Assembly (NCBI GenBank): GCA_943369525.1
Contig: CALRNL020000001.1
Coordinates: forward strand, 372,001 to 436,000
DNA from: BAIKAL-G1 sp943369525
Lineage (GTDB): Bacteria; Cyanobacteriota; Cyanobacteriia; PCC-6307; Cyanobiaceae
Length of the DNA stretch: 64,000 nucleotides
Reading direction: 5' to 3'
Shown here: piece by piece, positions 9,090 to 18,085 of the stretch
Position numbering within the stretch: the first letter of the stretch is position 1
Layout: every line of letters begins with the position of its first letter
Notes under the pieces: generated by a model
The model's input: only the letters and a program-made list of their open reading frames with translations
Database searches by the model: none
What the model was told of the DNA's origin: nothing
Translations under genes and position numbers: made by a program

Positions 9090-9174
9090 GGAGAGGTGGT
9101 CGAGTGGTTGATGGCTCTGGTCTTGAAAACCAGCGAAGCGAAAGCTTCCGTGGGTTCGAATCCCACCCTCTCCG
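9090..9174 (+). tRNA. tRNA-Ser (anticodon UGA)
   Basis: The gene is 85 nt. The acceptor stem pairs GGAGAGG (9090-9096) with CCTCTCC (9167-9173), with discriminator G at 9174. The anticodon stem CTGGT/ACCAG encloses the loop CTTGAAA, giving anticodon TGA for UCA/UCN serine codons. A long variable arm (GCGAAGCGAAAGCTTC region) is typical of tRNA-Ser. The T arm contains GGTTCGAATCC. CCA is not encoded. No repeat of the 3' end was seen elsewhere in the window, so it does not look like a used attachment site. Confidence 0.97.
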
Positions 9175-9618
9175 TTGAAACAAGGTCCAGAAACAGCAAC
9201 ACATCGCCATGCCAGTGATGACCCTTTTTTAATACGGGAAGCCCAAATTAGCCCCAGGAAACCAGGGATCTATCGAGCCATTGATTCGCGAGCAAGACGA
9301 TGATCTTCAGCGATTGGCCTCAGGCAAGCATACTTCCAGGGCGATCAATCCCAGCACTGCAAGCCAGGCGCTGAACCTTTAAATGGACCATCGGCGCCGG
9401 CGAGAACCAGGGGCTAGCTGGGCTGGCCCCTGGTCCCATGGCTGGAGAGAAGCCCCTAGGGCCAGGTGTTGACAAGAGCTGGGCCTCCGTAATGACCAGG
9501 CCAGGCCTCGGCAATCAAGTCGATCAAAGGCAACCAGGCCTGGCAAAACACTCGGCCAAAACAATTGGGAGCCTCCCTTAGGCAACCCACAACAAGGAAT
9601 GGAACCACAAACCAGTGA
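9175..9618. other. Intergenic stretch between tRNA-Ser and chlL
   Basis: About 440 bp hold no convincing gene. Short open frames on both strands lack a recognisable start context, domain or characteristic codon bias. The first 100 bp is A/T-richer than the surroundings. No light-dependent protochlorophyllide reductase gene lies here next to the chl cluster. Confidence 0.6.
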
Positions 9619-9638
9619 CTGCCCCACGAAGGGGGCAG
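9619..9638 (-). terminator. Hairpin downstream of chlL
   Basis: A perfect 7-bp stem (CTGCCCC at 9619-9625 and GGGGCAG at 9632-9638) encloses a 6-nt loop. It lies 28 bp past the chlL stop. On the minus strand it is followed by a T-containing stretch rather than a clean U-run, so it is a plausible but not ideal intrinsic terminator for the chl transcript. Confidence 0.45.
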
Positions 9639-9666
9639 CGCCTGCGTCGAAGGGCGCTAGCCCCAA

Positions 9667-10581
9667 TCAATCGAAACCGAGTAGGTCGAAGATCTCCCGA
9701 TCCTTGAGGGATTCAGCCTCTAGGGGCACCACGTTATCGAGCATGCGCTGGGCCAGGTTCAGGTATTCCTGCTGGACCGCTTCCACTTCCGGGGTGGCTT
9801 CCATCTCGAAGATGGTGCACTTTTTCAGGCGTGAGCGACGGATCGCATCGAGGTCGGGGAAATGGGCCATGGTTTTCATGCCGACCCGCTCATTGAACTT
9901 GTCGATCTGGTCGGTATCCTTGCTGCGGTTGGCCACCACACCACCGAGCCGCACCTTGTAGTTTTTGGCCTTGGCCTGGATCGCCGCAATGATGCGATTC
10001 ATCGCGAAGATCGAATCAAAATCGTTGGCGGTCACGATCAGGCAATAATTGGCATGCTGCAGCGGGGCCGCAAAGCCACCGCACACCACATCGCCAAGCA
10101 CATCGAAGATCACCACATCAGTGTCTTCCAGCAGGTGGTGTTCCTTGAGCAATTTCACGGTCTGGCCGGTCACGTAGCCGCCGCAGCCCGTACCAGCGGG
10201 GGGGCCACCGGATTCAACGCACATCACGCCATTAAATCCTTCGAACACAAAGTCTTCGGGGCGCAGTTCTTCAGTGTGGAAGTTTACCGTTTCGAGGATA
10301 TCAATCACCGTCGGCACCATTTTCTTGGTGAGGGTGAAGGTGCTGTCGTGCTTGGGGTCACAGCCGATCTGCAGCACCCGCTTACCGAGCTTGGAAAAGG
10401 CCGCCGACAGGTTAGAGGAGGTGGTCGATTTGCCGATGCCGCCCTTGCCATAGACGGCGATCACCAGGGCTCCCTCTTCAATCTTCATGGAGGGATCGAG
10501 GTGCACCTGCAAACTCCCTTCGCCATCCTCCCGGCGGGAACTGCCTGCAACGGCGGGGGGTGAACTCAAGGTGGTGGTCAT
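9667..10581 (-). CDS. chlL: Light-independent protochlorophyllide reductase, iron-sulphur ATPase subunit L
   Basis: ChlL is the NifH-like ATP-hydrolysing electron donor of the dark-operative enzyme, which reduces protochlorophyllide to chlorophyllide without light. The P-loop is YGKGGIGKST (Lys51), and the cysteines that bind the inter-subunit 4Fe-4S cluster are Cys133 and Cys167. The length of 304 residues is close to the usual ~290, with a short extra N-terminus. The ATG at 10581 is used; the frame is open to 10671, but that part is not conserved. It is the last gene of chlN-chlB-chlL, 145 bp after chlB. The cluster is oxygen-sensitive in other species. Confidence 0.97.
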   Translation of the reverse strand: MTTTLSSPPAVAGSSRREDGEGSLQVHLDPSMKIEEGALVIAVYGKGGIGKSTTSSNLSAAFSKLGKRVLQIGCDPKHDSTFTLTKKMVPTVIDILETVNFHTEELRPEDFVFEGFNGVMCVESGGPPAGTGCGGYVTGQTVKLLKEHHLLEDTDVVIFDVLGDVVCGGFAAPLQHANYCLIVTANDFDSIFAMNRIIAAIQAKAKNYKVRLGGVVANRSKDTDQIDKFNERVGMKTMAHFPDLDAIRRSRLKKCTIFEMEATPEVEAVQQEYLNLAQRMLDNVVPLEAESLKDREIFDLLGFD

Positions 10582-10726
10582 GGAAACTCCGGAGGCCGTG
10601 GATACGGCGATTAGGGATGGTAAAAAAACTGAAAAGGGTGGGGTGACTGGGCCAAGATGCACCGTCACCATGCTGGACGATCAGGCCTTCATCCGCCTGA
10701 TGGAGGACACCAATAGGGGGAAATCC

Positions 10727-12409
10727 TCATTTACTGAAGTGGGCCTTGGCGTCATAGAGAACTTCCTCGGTAATTGTGCTTACGCCGCGATCGCGGGCAT
10801 AGGTCTCGGTGTTGCGCCGCACCTTGCCGCGCACGAAGAACGGGATGCGGCTGAGTTCGGCCTCGCCGCTGGCGCTCCATTGCAAGCCCAACTCCTGGCC
10901 GCCCCCCGCCTGCACGGAACCCGCCGTAAACGGCGAACTGCCATCGTCCTGACTAGGGGCAGGCACCCCTGGATGGGCCAGCCTGGAATTGGGTGCTGCA
11001 GCGGTGGATGCGATCCCATTGGCAGGCGATGCCGCCGCCGGCGCACTGGCCCCCTCCAGGTGGCTGAGGTGGCCGTCAACGAACTCGAAATCGTGGCGGA
11101 ACATGCCAATCAGGTGTTCCTCCAGGCCCATCATCAGCGGATGCACCCAGCAATCAAAGATCACATTCGCCCCCTCCCAACCCATCTGGGGGGAATAGCG
11201 GGCTGGCACATCCTGCACGTGCAGCGGTGAGCTGATCACGGCACAGGGCAGGCCCAGCCGTTTGGCACTATGGCGCTCCATCTGGGTGCCAAGCACCAAC
11301 TCCGGCGCGGCGTCGGCCATGGCCTTCTCCACGACGAGGTAGTCGTCGGAGATCAGGGCCTCCAGGCCCAACTCCTGGGCGGCGGCGCGCACCTCCCGCG
11401 CCTGTTCGCGGCTGTAGGTACCGAGGCCCACCACGGTGAAGCCCAGCTCCTTGCTGGCGATGCGGGCGGCGGCGATCGCATGGGTGGCATCGGCGAAGAT
11501 GAACACCCGCTTGCCGGTGAGGTAGGTGGAATCCACCGAGCGGGAATACCAGGGCAGCCGCGAGCGCCGATCCGCTTCGCCGCTCAGATCCAACTCCAGG
11601 CCGAGCTTCTCGCCCAGTTCGGCCAAAAACTCCAGGGTGGCCCCCACGCCGATCGGCACGGTGCGCACCACGGCCATGCCGAAACTGCGCTCCAGCCAGC
11701 TGCACACCGGGCCGGCCACTTCCGGATAGAGGCAAACATTGAGATCGGCCTGGGGCAGGCGCAGCAGGTCCGCCGGCCGGGCGGTCAGGGGCGCCACCAC
11801 ATTCACCTCAATGCCGTGCTCGGCCAACAGGCCAGTGATCTCGCGCACGTCATCGCGGCAGCGGAAGCCCAGCAGGCTCGGGCCCAGCAGGTTGACCCGG
11901 GGCCGGCGCCCTTGGCTGCGCCAGGCCGTGGGATCGGGCTTGGTAAACCCAGGGGCAGGGACTTGCGCCTTAAGCAGGCCCCGCACCAATTGGTAGAAGG
12001 TTTCGGCCGCGCCCCAGTTTTCCTTCTTGGAATAGGCGGGCAGATCCAAGCTCACCATCGGCACCCCGCCCAGGTCCATGCCGGCGGCCAGGGCCCCGGG
12101 TTGGTCCTGGATCAATTCGGCCGTGCAGCTTTCGCCCACCAGCAGGGCCTCCGGCTGGAAGCGTGCTACGGCTTCAGTAATCGAGCGCTTCACCAGTTCG
12201 GCCGTGTCACCGCCCAGGTCGCGGGCCTGGAAGGTGGTGTAGGTGACGGGCGGCCGGCGATCGCGGCGCTCGATCATCGTGAACAGCAGATCGGCGTAGG
12301 TGTCTCCCTGGGGGGCATGGAGCACGTAGTGCACCCCCTCCATGGAGGCGGCGATGCGCAGGGCACCCACATGGGGCGGGCCTTCATAGGTCCAGAGGGT
12401 CAGTTCCAT
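10727..12409 (-). CDS. chlB: Light-independent protochlorophyllide reductase subunit B
   Basis: ChlB forms the catalytic NifDK-like heterotetramer with ChlN. The N-terminus MELTLWTYEGPPHVGALRI is diagnostic. Asp36, the unusual aspartate ligand of the NB cluster, is present (A-P-Q-G-D-T). The C-terminal helical domain ends with IPFFVRGKVRRNTE... and KAHFSK. At 560 residues it is longer than the usual 510-535. The excess is an Ala/Pro/Ser-rich linker of about 70 residues between the main fold and the C-terminal domain. It is the second gene of the cluster, 84 bp after chlN. Confidence 0.97.
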   Translation of the reverse strand: MELTLWTYEGPPHVGALRIAASMEGVHYVLHAPQGDTYADLLFTMIERRDRRPPVTYTTFQARDLGGDTAELVKRSITEAVARFQPEALLVGESCTAELIQDQPGALAAGMDLGGVPMVSLDLPAYSKKENWGAAETFYQLVRGLLKAQVPAPGFTKPDPTAWRSQGRRPRVNLLGPSLLGFRCRDDVREITGLLAEHGIEVNVVAPLTARPADLLRLPQADLNVCLYPEVAGPVCSWLERSFGMAVVRTVPIGVGATLEFLAELGEKLGLELDLSGEADRRSRLPWYSRSVDSTYLTGKRVFIFADATHAIAAARIASKELGFTVVGLGTYSREQAREVRAAAQELGLEALISDDYLVVEKAMADAAPELVLGTQMERHSAKRLGLPCAVISSPLHVQDVPARYSPQMGWEGANVIFDCWVHPLMMGLEEHLIGMFRHDFEFVDGHLSHLEGASAPAAASPANGIASTAAAPNSRLAHPGVPAPSQDDGSSPFTAGSVQAGGGQELGLQWSASGEAELSRIPFFVRGKVRRNTETYARDRGVSTITEEVLYDAKAHFSK

Positions 12410-12493
12410 CAGGTCGGGGGCTGGCGGGGTGCGGGAAGGACGGCTGGGCTGGACAAGCGGACTTGCAGGAGGGGCCCGAAGCGAGCCAGGGGC

Positions 12494-13819
12494 TCAGGGC
12501 AGCTGCAACAGGGCCCGGCGGCGCAGGGGCCGGGCAAACAGTTCGGCCAGATCACCGGCCTGGTCAATGCCATGGATGGGGCTGAACACCAGCTCAATCG
12601 ACCACTTGGTGACAAAGCCCTCGGCCTCGAGGGGATTGGCCAGGCCCATGCCACACACCACAAGGTCGGGGCGGGCAGAACGAAGCCGGTCCAACTGCCG
12701 TTCCACGTCCTGGCCTTCGCTCAGCTGGGTGGCGGGCGGCAGCAGGGCGAGCTCTTCGGCCATCAACAGGCGATCGAGATAGGGGGTTCCCACCTCCACC
12801 AGGTCCATGCCGCACTCCTGGTGCAGGAAGCGGGCCAGGGACAGCTCCAGCTGGGAATCGGGCAGCAGGAACAAACGCTTGCCCGCCAACACTTCCCGGT
12901 GGGGGGCCAGGGCCCGGCGGCCCCGTTCCACCAGGGGGTCGAGCACGGCGGCCACCGTGGCCGGATCAATCTGGAAGGCGGCGGCAGCCGCGGCCATCCA
13001 GGCCCGGCTGCCCTCCACGCCTAGGGGGTAGGGGCTGCGCACGAACTGGGCGCCCCGGTCCACCAGGGCCCGGGCCGTGCCGGAGAGGAACGGCTGGCAC
13101 AGCAGCATCCGGGTGCCCTTGCCCACGGGCGGCAGTTCGGTCGAGCTGCGCGGCGGCAGGCTGCGCACCCGCCCAATGCCGAGGCGCTGGAACAGGCTGG
13201 TGAGCCGTTCCTCCACGCCATCGGCCAGGGTGCCAACGAGCAACAGCTGGTCCTCGTCGCTGCGGGGCATCAGCGGCACCATCGCCAGCAGGGCGTTGTC
13301 TTCCCCCTGAGTGAAGGTGGTTTCAATGCCACTACCGGAGTAGTTGAGCACCATCACCCGGCCGGCGTGCTGGGAATTGAGCCGTTCCGCCGCCTTGGCC
13401 AGGTCGAGCTTGATCACCTCACTGGGGCAGGAGCCCACCAAAAACAGGGTGCGAATTTCCGGGCGCCGCTCGAGCAGATCCCGCACCAAACGGTCCAGTT
13501 CCTCGTTGGCATCGGCCAGGCCGGCCAGGTCCCTCTCCCCCAGGATCGCCGTGCCGAAGCGCGGTTCGGCGAAAATCATCACCCCCGCGGCCGACTGGAC
13601 CAGGTGGGCGCAGGTGCGCGAGCCCACCACCAGGAAAAAGGCATCGGGCATGCGCCGATGCAACCAAACGATGGAGGTGAGACCGCAGAACACCTCCCGC
13701 TGGCCGTTCTGCTGGATGAGATCGGGCCGGTCAAGGGAGCTGGCGGCCCTGACATTGGCGATGGACGCTGGGATCCCTTCGACAGGGAGAACCGCCACAG
13801 AGGCCTGGGACTGGGCCAT
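12494..13819 (-). CDS. chlN: Light-independent protochlorophyllide reductase subunit N
   Basis: This is the ChlN half of the catalytic component. The three cysteine ligands of the NB 4Fe-4S cluster are visible: Cys45 (F-C-G-L-T-S), Cys70 (S-R-T-C-A-H) and Cys131 (G-S-C-P-S-E-V). Together with ChlB Asp36 they complete the 3Cys/1Asp site. The length of 441 residues is slightly above average because of a short variable N-terminus. It starts with ATG at 13819 and is the first gene of the chlN-chlB-chlL cluster. The promoter must lie in the 318-bp gap upstream, but I could not identify clear -10/-35 elements. Confidence 0.96.
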   Translation of the reverse strand: MAQSQASVAVLPVEGIPASIANVRAASSLDRPDLIQQNGQREVFCGLTSIVWLHRRMPDAFFLVVGSRTCAHLVQSAAGVMIFAEPRFGTAILGERDLAGLADANEELDRLVRDLLERRPEIRTLFLVGSCPSEVIKLDLAKAAERLNSQHAGRVMVLNYSGSGIETTFTQGEDNALLAMVPLMPRSDEDQLLLVGTLADGVEERLTSLFQRLGIGRVRSLPPRSSTELPPVGKGTRMLLCQPFLSGTARALVDRGAQFVRSPYPLGVEGSRAWMAAAAAAFQIDPATVAAVLDPLVERGRRALAPHREVLAGKRLFLLPDSQLELSLARFLHQECGMDLVEVGTPYLDRLLMAEELALLPPATQLSEGQDVERQLDRLRSARPDLVVCGMGLANPLEAEGFVTKWSIELVFSPIHGIDQAGDLAELFARPLRRRALLQLP

Positions 13820-14137
13820 ACAAGGCCGTCTTACACAAAGTCATTCCAGACCTAGCGACGCCTGGGGCTAAGGCAAGCTGCTGCTTTGGATCTTTTCGGG
13901 ATCGTAAGGAAAAAACATAGGGAGACCGGCCCCTAGGGCCCCCCAGCTCTGGATGGGAGGCAGCCAACCGGCAATTCCAAGCAAAAGCTTTAGGCAGCCT
14001 GCCCATGGCGGGCCCCCAGGCTCCAGGCGGCCCTGGCCTGCGGCCAGCCCAGCCCAGCCGGCGGATGGCCAAAACGATCTGGCAGCAGCGAGCCAGGCGC
14101 CAAGGCTGGGGCGTTGCCAAAGCCCAGGCCAATCCAC
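13820..14137. other. Intergenic region upstream of chlN
   Basis: These 318 bp contain the presumed chlN promoter. An A-rich patch (13905-13920) and a T-containing patch lie 70-100 bp from the chlN start. The rest is Gly/Pro-codon-like GC-rich sequence without a credible gene. No hairpin with a T-run is visible after the gene that ends at 14138. Confidence 0.5.
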
Positions 14138-14623
14138 TCAGGGGATAGCAGGGGCCTGGCGGGGCGAACCCTGGCGCTGCAATAGGTCGATGATCTTTTC
14201 ACTTTTAAGCGGGCACAATTGCGGGGTGTAGTAACGCACCGCAGCCGTTTCGACACCGGCAGGCGTGATGCCTTGAAAATCAATCGCCGCCTGTTCAAAG
14301 GATGTTTGCAAGCTTCGATGCAGTTGGTTCAAGGGCGTTTGCAGGCCAATGTGGTCGCAGAGCAGCTGGGCATAGAGCCTGGCCGCACAGCCCGCCTGGC
14401 CCAGGCTGGCTGTGCAGCGGCCCAGATCAAAGGAGCGCGCTTCCGGCGGCCGCGGCGGGATCAGTTCGGGCAGAACGGGCGGCGGCGGCGGCACGGAGAG
14501 GGTCGCAGCCATGGGCGCCCAGGGTGGCGCAGCAACTTGCGACGGCATGGCCATCTGGGCCCCCACCGGAGCTCCGATCCAGGCACTGCCCAGCACCACC
14601 AGCAGATGGGGCCACCGCCTCAC
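14138..14623 (-). CDS. Exported proline-rich protein of unknown function
   Basis: The protein has 161 residues. An N-terminal signal peptide (hydrophobic residues about 6-20, cleavage near V-G-A-Q) is followed by a proline-rich stretch (residues about 40-60) and a cysteine-containing C-terminal half (C-T-A-S-L..., G-C-A-A-R, L-L-C-D, L-C-P). The GTG start overlaps the stop of the upstream lipoprotein gene by four bases (GTGA), indicating translational coupling. I recognise no family. The two proteins probably act together in the cell envelope, which is inference from the coupling. Confidence 0.65.
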   Translation of the reverse strand: MRRWPHLLVVLGSAWIGAPVGAQMAMPSQVAAPPWAPMAATLSVPPPPPVLPELIPPRPPEARSFDLGRCTASLGQAGCAARLYAQLLCDHIGLQTPLNQLHRSLQTSFEQAAIDFQGITPAGVETAAVRYYTPQLCPLKSEKIIDLLQRQGSPRQAPAIP

Positions 14624-15273
14624 CGCAACGGCTCCGGCTGGCAGGCAATCGCCCGGCCTAGGACCTGGCGATTGAGCACGGGCGGCGGCCCTAGGGAGCC
14701 GGGGGCGGCAAACAGGTCGGGGTTCAGTTGGTTTAAGCGGCGGGCCAGGGAGGCCAAGGTGGCCTGCTCTTCGCCAATGCGGCGCTGTTGACCTGCCAGC
14801 CAGCGCTGATAACGCTGGGATTCAGCCTGTTGCCATTGGGCCAGGGCCGTGGCGAAGCGCTCCTGATCCAATTCCTGGTCGTAGGTGGCGAAGCGGCGCT
14901 GCAGATCGGGATCAAGTGGCCTGGGCCGCGCCGATTCCCGAAAGGACTCCCCCTGAAGCATGGCCAGGCGCCCCTTGGCGGCCTGCAAGGCCGGCGCCAA
15001 ACCCTTAATTTCAGCCTGGTTGGCATAACAATCGGCCAACCGCTTGCGTGCTGCGGCCAGCCGTTGAATGCGGGCTTCGGCCCGTTCCCGCTCCAGCACC
15101 GCTTCGATCGACAGCAAGCAACTGGCATAGCGCAAGGGACGCACCAGGCCATTGGAATCGCTCGCCACTTGGGCAGAACAGCGCTGGCGACCCGTTGGGC
15201 TGGGGGGACTGCCCGCCTGGCAACCGCCCAGGAGCACAAGAACGAACAGCAGGGCAAAGGCGCGGGGCGTCAT
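14620..15273 (-). CDS. Putative lipoprotein with a coiled-coil region
   Basis: The protein has 217 residues. A lipoprotein signal (residues 1-16, lipobox L-G-G-C with Cys at about 16) is followed by a Cys-containing segment. A long Ala/Gln/Glu/Arg-rich region that looks helical then runs through the second half. The ATG at 15273 is chosen because the signal peptide starts there; the frame is open further upstream. It is followed by the proline-rich exported protein with a GTGA overlap. No known family was recognised. Confidence 0.65.
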   Translation of the reverse strand: MTPRAFALLFVLVLLGGCQAGSPPSPTGRQRCSAQVASDSNGLVRPLRYASCLLSIEAVLERERAEARIQRLAAARKRLADCYANQAEIKGLAPALQAAKGRLAMLQGESFRESARPRPLDPDLQRRFATYDQELDQERFATALAQWQQAESQRYQRWLAGQQRRIGEEQATLASLARRLNQLNPDLFAAPGSLGPPPVLNRQVLGRAIACQPEPLR

Positions 15274-15492
15274 TGGCGAAGGCAGGCCCCGGGGGGCAGG
15301 TTCAAACCCGGCCGGCCTGGGACGGGAACGCTCTGGAGGGGGCCAAAGGCCAGGGACCATGCGGTGGCTGTTTACCAGGCAGGGCTTGCTTGATGACCAA
15401 CCTAGGTCAAAACAGCACTAGCCCCGGGGCCCCTCCCCGGGCCTGCCAGGGCTGGCAGACTCCAGATTGGGACCACGTGGATCAGGGCAGCC

Positions 15493-16314
15493 ATGGCAGC
15501 GCCAGCGAACCCGGAGCAAGGGCGGCAAATCAATGGGCTGGAGCTCGTCCCCCAACCCCTGGTCCACCAGGGTCCGCCCCGTTTCGAAACCCTGGCCGAG
15601 GAACGGCGCTATCGGCTCAGTCACCTGGCCGGGGCCCTGCGGGTGTTTGGACGCTCGGGCTTTGGCGAAGGCGTGGCCGGCCATATCACCGTGCGCGATC
15701 CGGAATATCCAGACCATTTCTGGGTCAATCCCTTTGCCCGTTCCTTTCGGTTAATGCGGGTCAGCGATCTGATTCTGGTCAACCATGCCGGTGAGGTGGT
15801 CTACGGCAAGCGGCCCGTTAATCGGGCCGCCTTTGTGTTGCATGCCGCCGTGCATGAAGCCCGGCCAGACATCAATGCGGCCGCCCATGCCCACTCCCCC
15901 TACGGCAAGGCCTTTGCGTCCCTGGGGCGCCTCCTCGATCCAATCACCCAAGATGCCTGCGCCTTTTTCAATGACCACGTTCTGATCCAGGAGGATGGCG
16001 GCAAGGTGGTGTTTGAACTGGAATCGGGGCGCACCTTTGCCCGCCAATTCGGCAGCGGCAAGGCCGCCATTCACCAGAATCACGGCCTGTTCACGGTGGG
16101 GGACACGGTCGATGCGGCGGCCTTTTGGTTTTTAGCGATGGAGCGCTGCTGCCAGGCCCAGCTGCTGGCCGAGGCGGCGGGAACGCCCCAACGGATCCGG
16201 CCGGAATGGGCCACCTACACCCGGGAGAATACGGCCAGTGGCCAGGCCGGCTGGTTGAACTTCCAGTCCTTCTGGGAGGAGATCAGCCAGTCCGACCCGG
16301 AGCTGTTCCACTGA
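15493..16314 (+). CDS. Class II aldolase/adducin family protein
   Basis: The protein has 273 residues with the class II aldolase/adducin fold. The zinc-ligand motif H-A-H-S-P-Y-G is at about residues 133-139, and a second histidine motif H-Q-N-H-G-L-F lies about 60 residues later. Family members act on sugar phosphates such as fuculose-1-phosphate, but several bacterial members have no assigned substrate, and nothing nearby points to a pathway. The start is the ATG at 15493. The N-terminal 40 residues (including L-V-P-Q-P-L-V-H-Q-G-P-P-R-F) match the bacterial subfamily that carries a short lead-in. Confidence 0.85.
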   Translation: MAAPANPEQGRQINGLELVPQPLVHQGPPRFETLAEERRYRLSHLAGALRVFGRSGFGEGVAGHITVRDPEYPDHFWVNPFARSFRLMRVSDLILVNHAGEVVYGKRPVNRAAFVLHAAVHEARPDINAAAHAHSPYGKAFASLGRLLDPITQDACAFFNDHVLIQEDGGKVVFELESGRTFARQFGSGKAAIHQNHGLFTVGDTVDAAAFWFLAMERCCQAQLLAEAAGTPQRIRPEWATYTRENTASGQAGWLNFQSFWEEISQSDPELFH

Positions 16315-16525
16315 CTACAGGGGCAACCTAGGATCGCTGGTTTACTGCAAAGGCTGGGCGCAGCTTGCCCTGGCAACAGAAAACTGGCTACGGGGTAATT
16401 TGATGAGCCATCAGTGCAGGCAGAGACCATTTCTGCTTTGGTAGAAACGGACGTCAAATCAAAACAGTATTGATCCTGCCAGGCAAGTTCCAGCGCGAGC
16501 GATTAGAATCGGCCGGCGATAAGCT

Positions 16526-17905
16526 TTGCCCCCCGTGTTGTTTCTGCTCGCTGCCGCGGCCGAGTCCCTGCCCGCAGGGGGCGCCCATGGCGCCCAAACA
16601 GCTGCCGAAAAGGTCACCGACCTACTGCCATTCCCGGTGACCCTGCTGGTGATCGGCCTAGTATTTTTTGGCACGCTTGCAATCAGCCGGATCTCCGTAA
16701 AGCTCGGGATCCCTGCGATCCTGGGCATCCTGCTACTTGGCCTCGCAATCAATATCAAGTACACGGTATTTGACCCGGGTTTTATTAATTCTTTGCATAC
16801 GGTCAGCCTGGCCATGATCCTGTTTTATGCAGGACTTAAAACCAATGTCAAGGCCATACGGGGCTTCCTCTCCTTTGGCATCTGGCTCGCCGTTGCCGGA
16901 TCGATTCTGACCGCCCTGATCCTGGCGGTCGGCATCTGGTTCATCTCGTCGGACACGATGGGAGAGCTTGAATTTGGTTTTTCCCAATTGGGCTTTCCCA
17001 TTGCCCTGATGGTGGGGGTCTCGATGGCATCAACTGACTCGGCCGCGATTGAAGGCGTGCTGGAAGCCTCCGGCCGCTCGATCCCGAAGCGGCTCGGCAA
17101 GATCCTGGAGTTTGAATCGGCCCTCAACTCTTCGATAGCCGTTCTCGCCCTGGCTGTGGCCACCAGCTTCATGCTCAGCCACGTCACCGGTGGCCACGGC
17201 ACCATCCTTAGGGCGGAACTCATTACCCTGGCAGGGCGGCTCGTGGTCGGCCTGATAGTGGGCATTGGCATGGGCTATTTCTCCAGGCTCAGCATTGAAA
17301 AACTGGTGACGGACCGCTCCCAGGTGCTGATGCTGGGCCTCTCCCTTGCCCTAATGGCCTACGGCGTTGGCACCCTTGCCGGCCAGGCCGGCTTCATCTC
17401 CGCCTTTGTGACGGGCGTTTTCCTCGGCAATAACCAATACAGCAACAATCTGGTCTCAGCCGAATGCGTCAGCGAGATCATGCTGCCCTTCAACGAAATG
17501 ACAGAGATTGCCATTTTCTTCATTTTTGGTCTGATCTCAACACCAACAATGGTGCTTTCAGTGCTGCCAACTGCCTTTTTGACCAGTTTGATCTTGATGT
17601 TTGTGGCCCGTCCCTTGAGCCTGCTGCTGCTCTCACCACTCTCGCCCTTCTCGGTCAAGGAAAACCTGCTGCTCTCCTGGTGTGGGCTGCGCGGTGCCGT
17701 GCCCCTCGCCCTCGGCTTTGAAGGCGCCGAATACATCCCAAAAATGACTGGAATTGATCCGTTAATGGCCCATCAACTAGTGCAGAACTGCGAGGGCATC
17801 ATCTTTTCGGTGGTGGTATTTAACCTGCTGATTCAGGGCATCTCCATTCCCCACTTCGTCAAACAAATCCAATTGGATTGTTCGCCAACCGACCAGCTCG
17901 CCTGA
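16526..17905 (+). CDS. Cation/proton antiporter (CPA family)
   Basis: The protein has 459 residues and about 12 membrane helices. The motif S-M-A-S-T-D-S-A-A-I and the acidic motif F-E-S-A-L-N-S lie in the helices that form the ion-binding core of CPA1/NhaP2-like antiporters. A G-L-R-G-A-V-P-L-A-L motif occurs near the C-terminus, as usual. It exchanges Na+ or K+ for protons at the inner membrane; the ion cannot be told from sequence. No ATG is available near the start, so it begins at TTG 16526 or GTG 16535. The gene is visibly A/T-richer than its flanks, especially in the first third. Confidence 0.85.
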   Translation: MPPVLFLLAAAAESLPAGGAHGAQTAAEKVTDLLPFPVTLLVIGLVFFGTLAISRISVKLGIPAILGILLLGLAINIKYTVFDPGFINSLHTVSLAMILFYAGLKTNVKAIRGFLSFGIWLAVAGSILTALILAVGIWFISSDTMGELEFGFSQLGFPIALMVGVSMASTDSAAIEGVLEASGRSIPKRLGKILEFESALNSSIAVLALAVATSFMLSHVTGGHGTILRAELITLAGRLVVGLIVGIGMGYFSRLSIEKLVTDRSQVLMLGLSLALMAYGVGTLAGQAGFISAFVTGVFLGNNQYSNNLVSAECVSEIMLPFNEMTEIAIFFIFGLISTPTMVLSVLPTAFLTSLILMFVARPLSLLLLSPLSPFSVKENLLLSWCGLRGAVPLALGFEGAEYIPKMTGIDPLMAHQLVQNCEGIIFSVVVFNLLIQGISIPHFVKQIQLDCSPTDQLA

Positions 17906-17909
17906 CCAA

Positions 17910-17934
17910 GGGAACCCTCAAGCTCGAGGTTCCC
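17910..17934 (+). terminator. Hairpin just after the antiporter stop
   Basis: GGGAACCCTC (17910-17919) pairs with GAGGTTCCC (17926-17934) with one bulged C and a 6-nt loop. It begins 5 bp after the stop codon. There is no T-run after it, so it may be a terminator of the U-less kind or an mRNA 3' stabiliser. Confidence 0.4.
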
Positions 17935-18085
17935 AGACCTGGCAGCCTTGCCACCGGCGAAACGACCTAGCTGGCTGCCGGGCTTGGCAGCTGGTTGGCT
18001 TGGGGTCCGGCTGGCTGGCCCATGGGCTAACCGGCTTGCCCATTGCCGCCGCGGCCCTGCCCCCATCGCGCAACCACCGCCCCCC

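Noticed and set aside
9090..9174. tRNA-Ser as integration site
   Set aside because: No duplicate of the tRNA 3' end, integrase or mobile gene was seen to its right; the following genes are core chlorophyll genes.
11270..13024. Long plus-strand open frame antisense to chlB and chlN
   Set aside because: Its translation is composed of Ala/Gly/His/Gln-rich low-homology sequence, exactly what GC3-rich genes give on the opposite strand. ChlB and ChlN on the minus strand are unmistakable.
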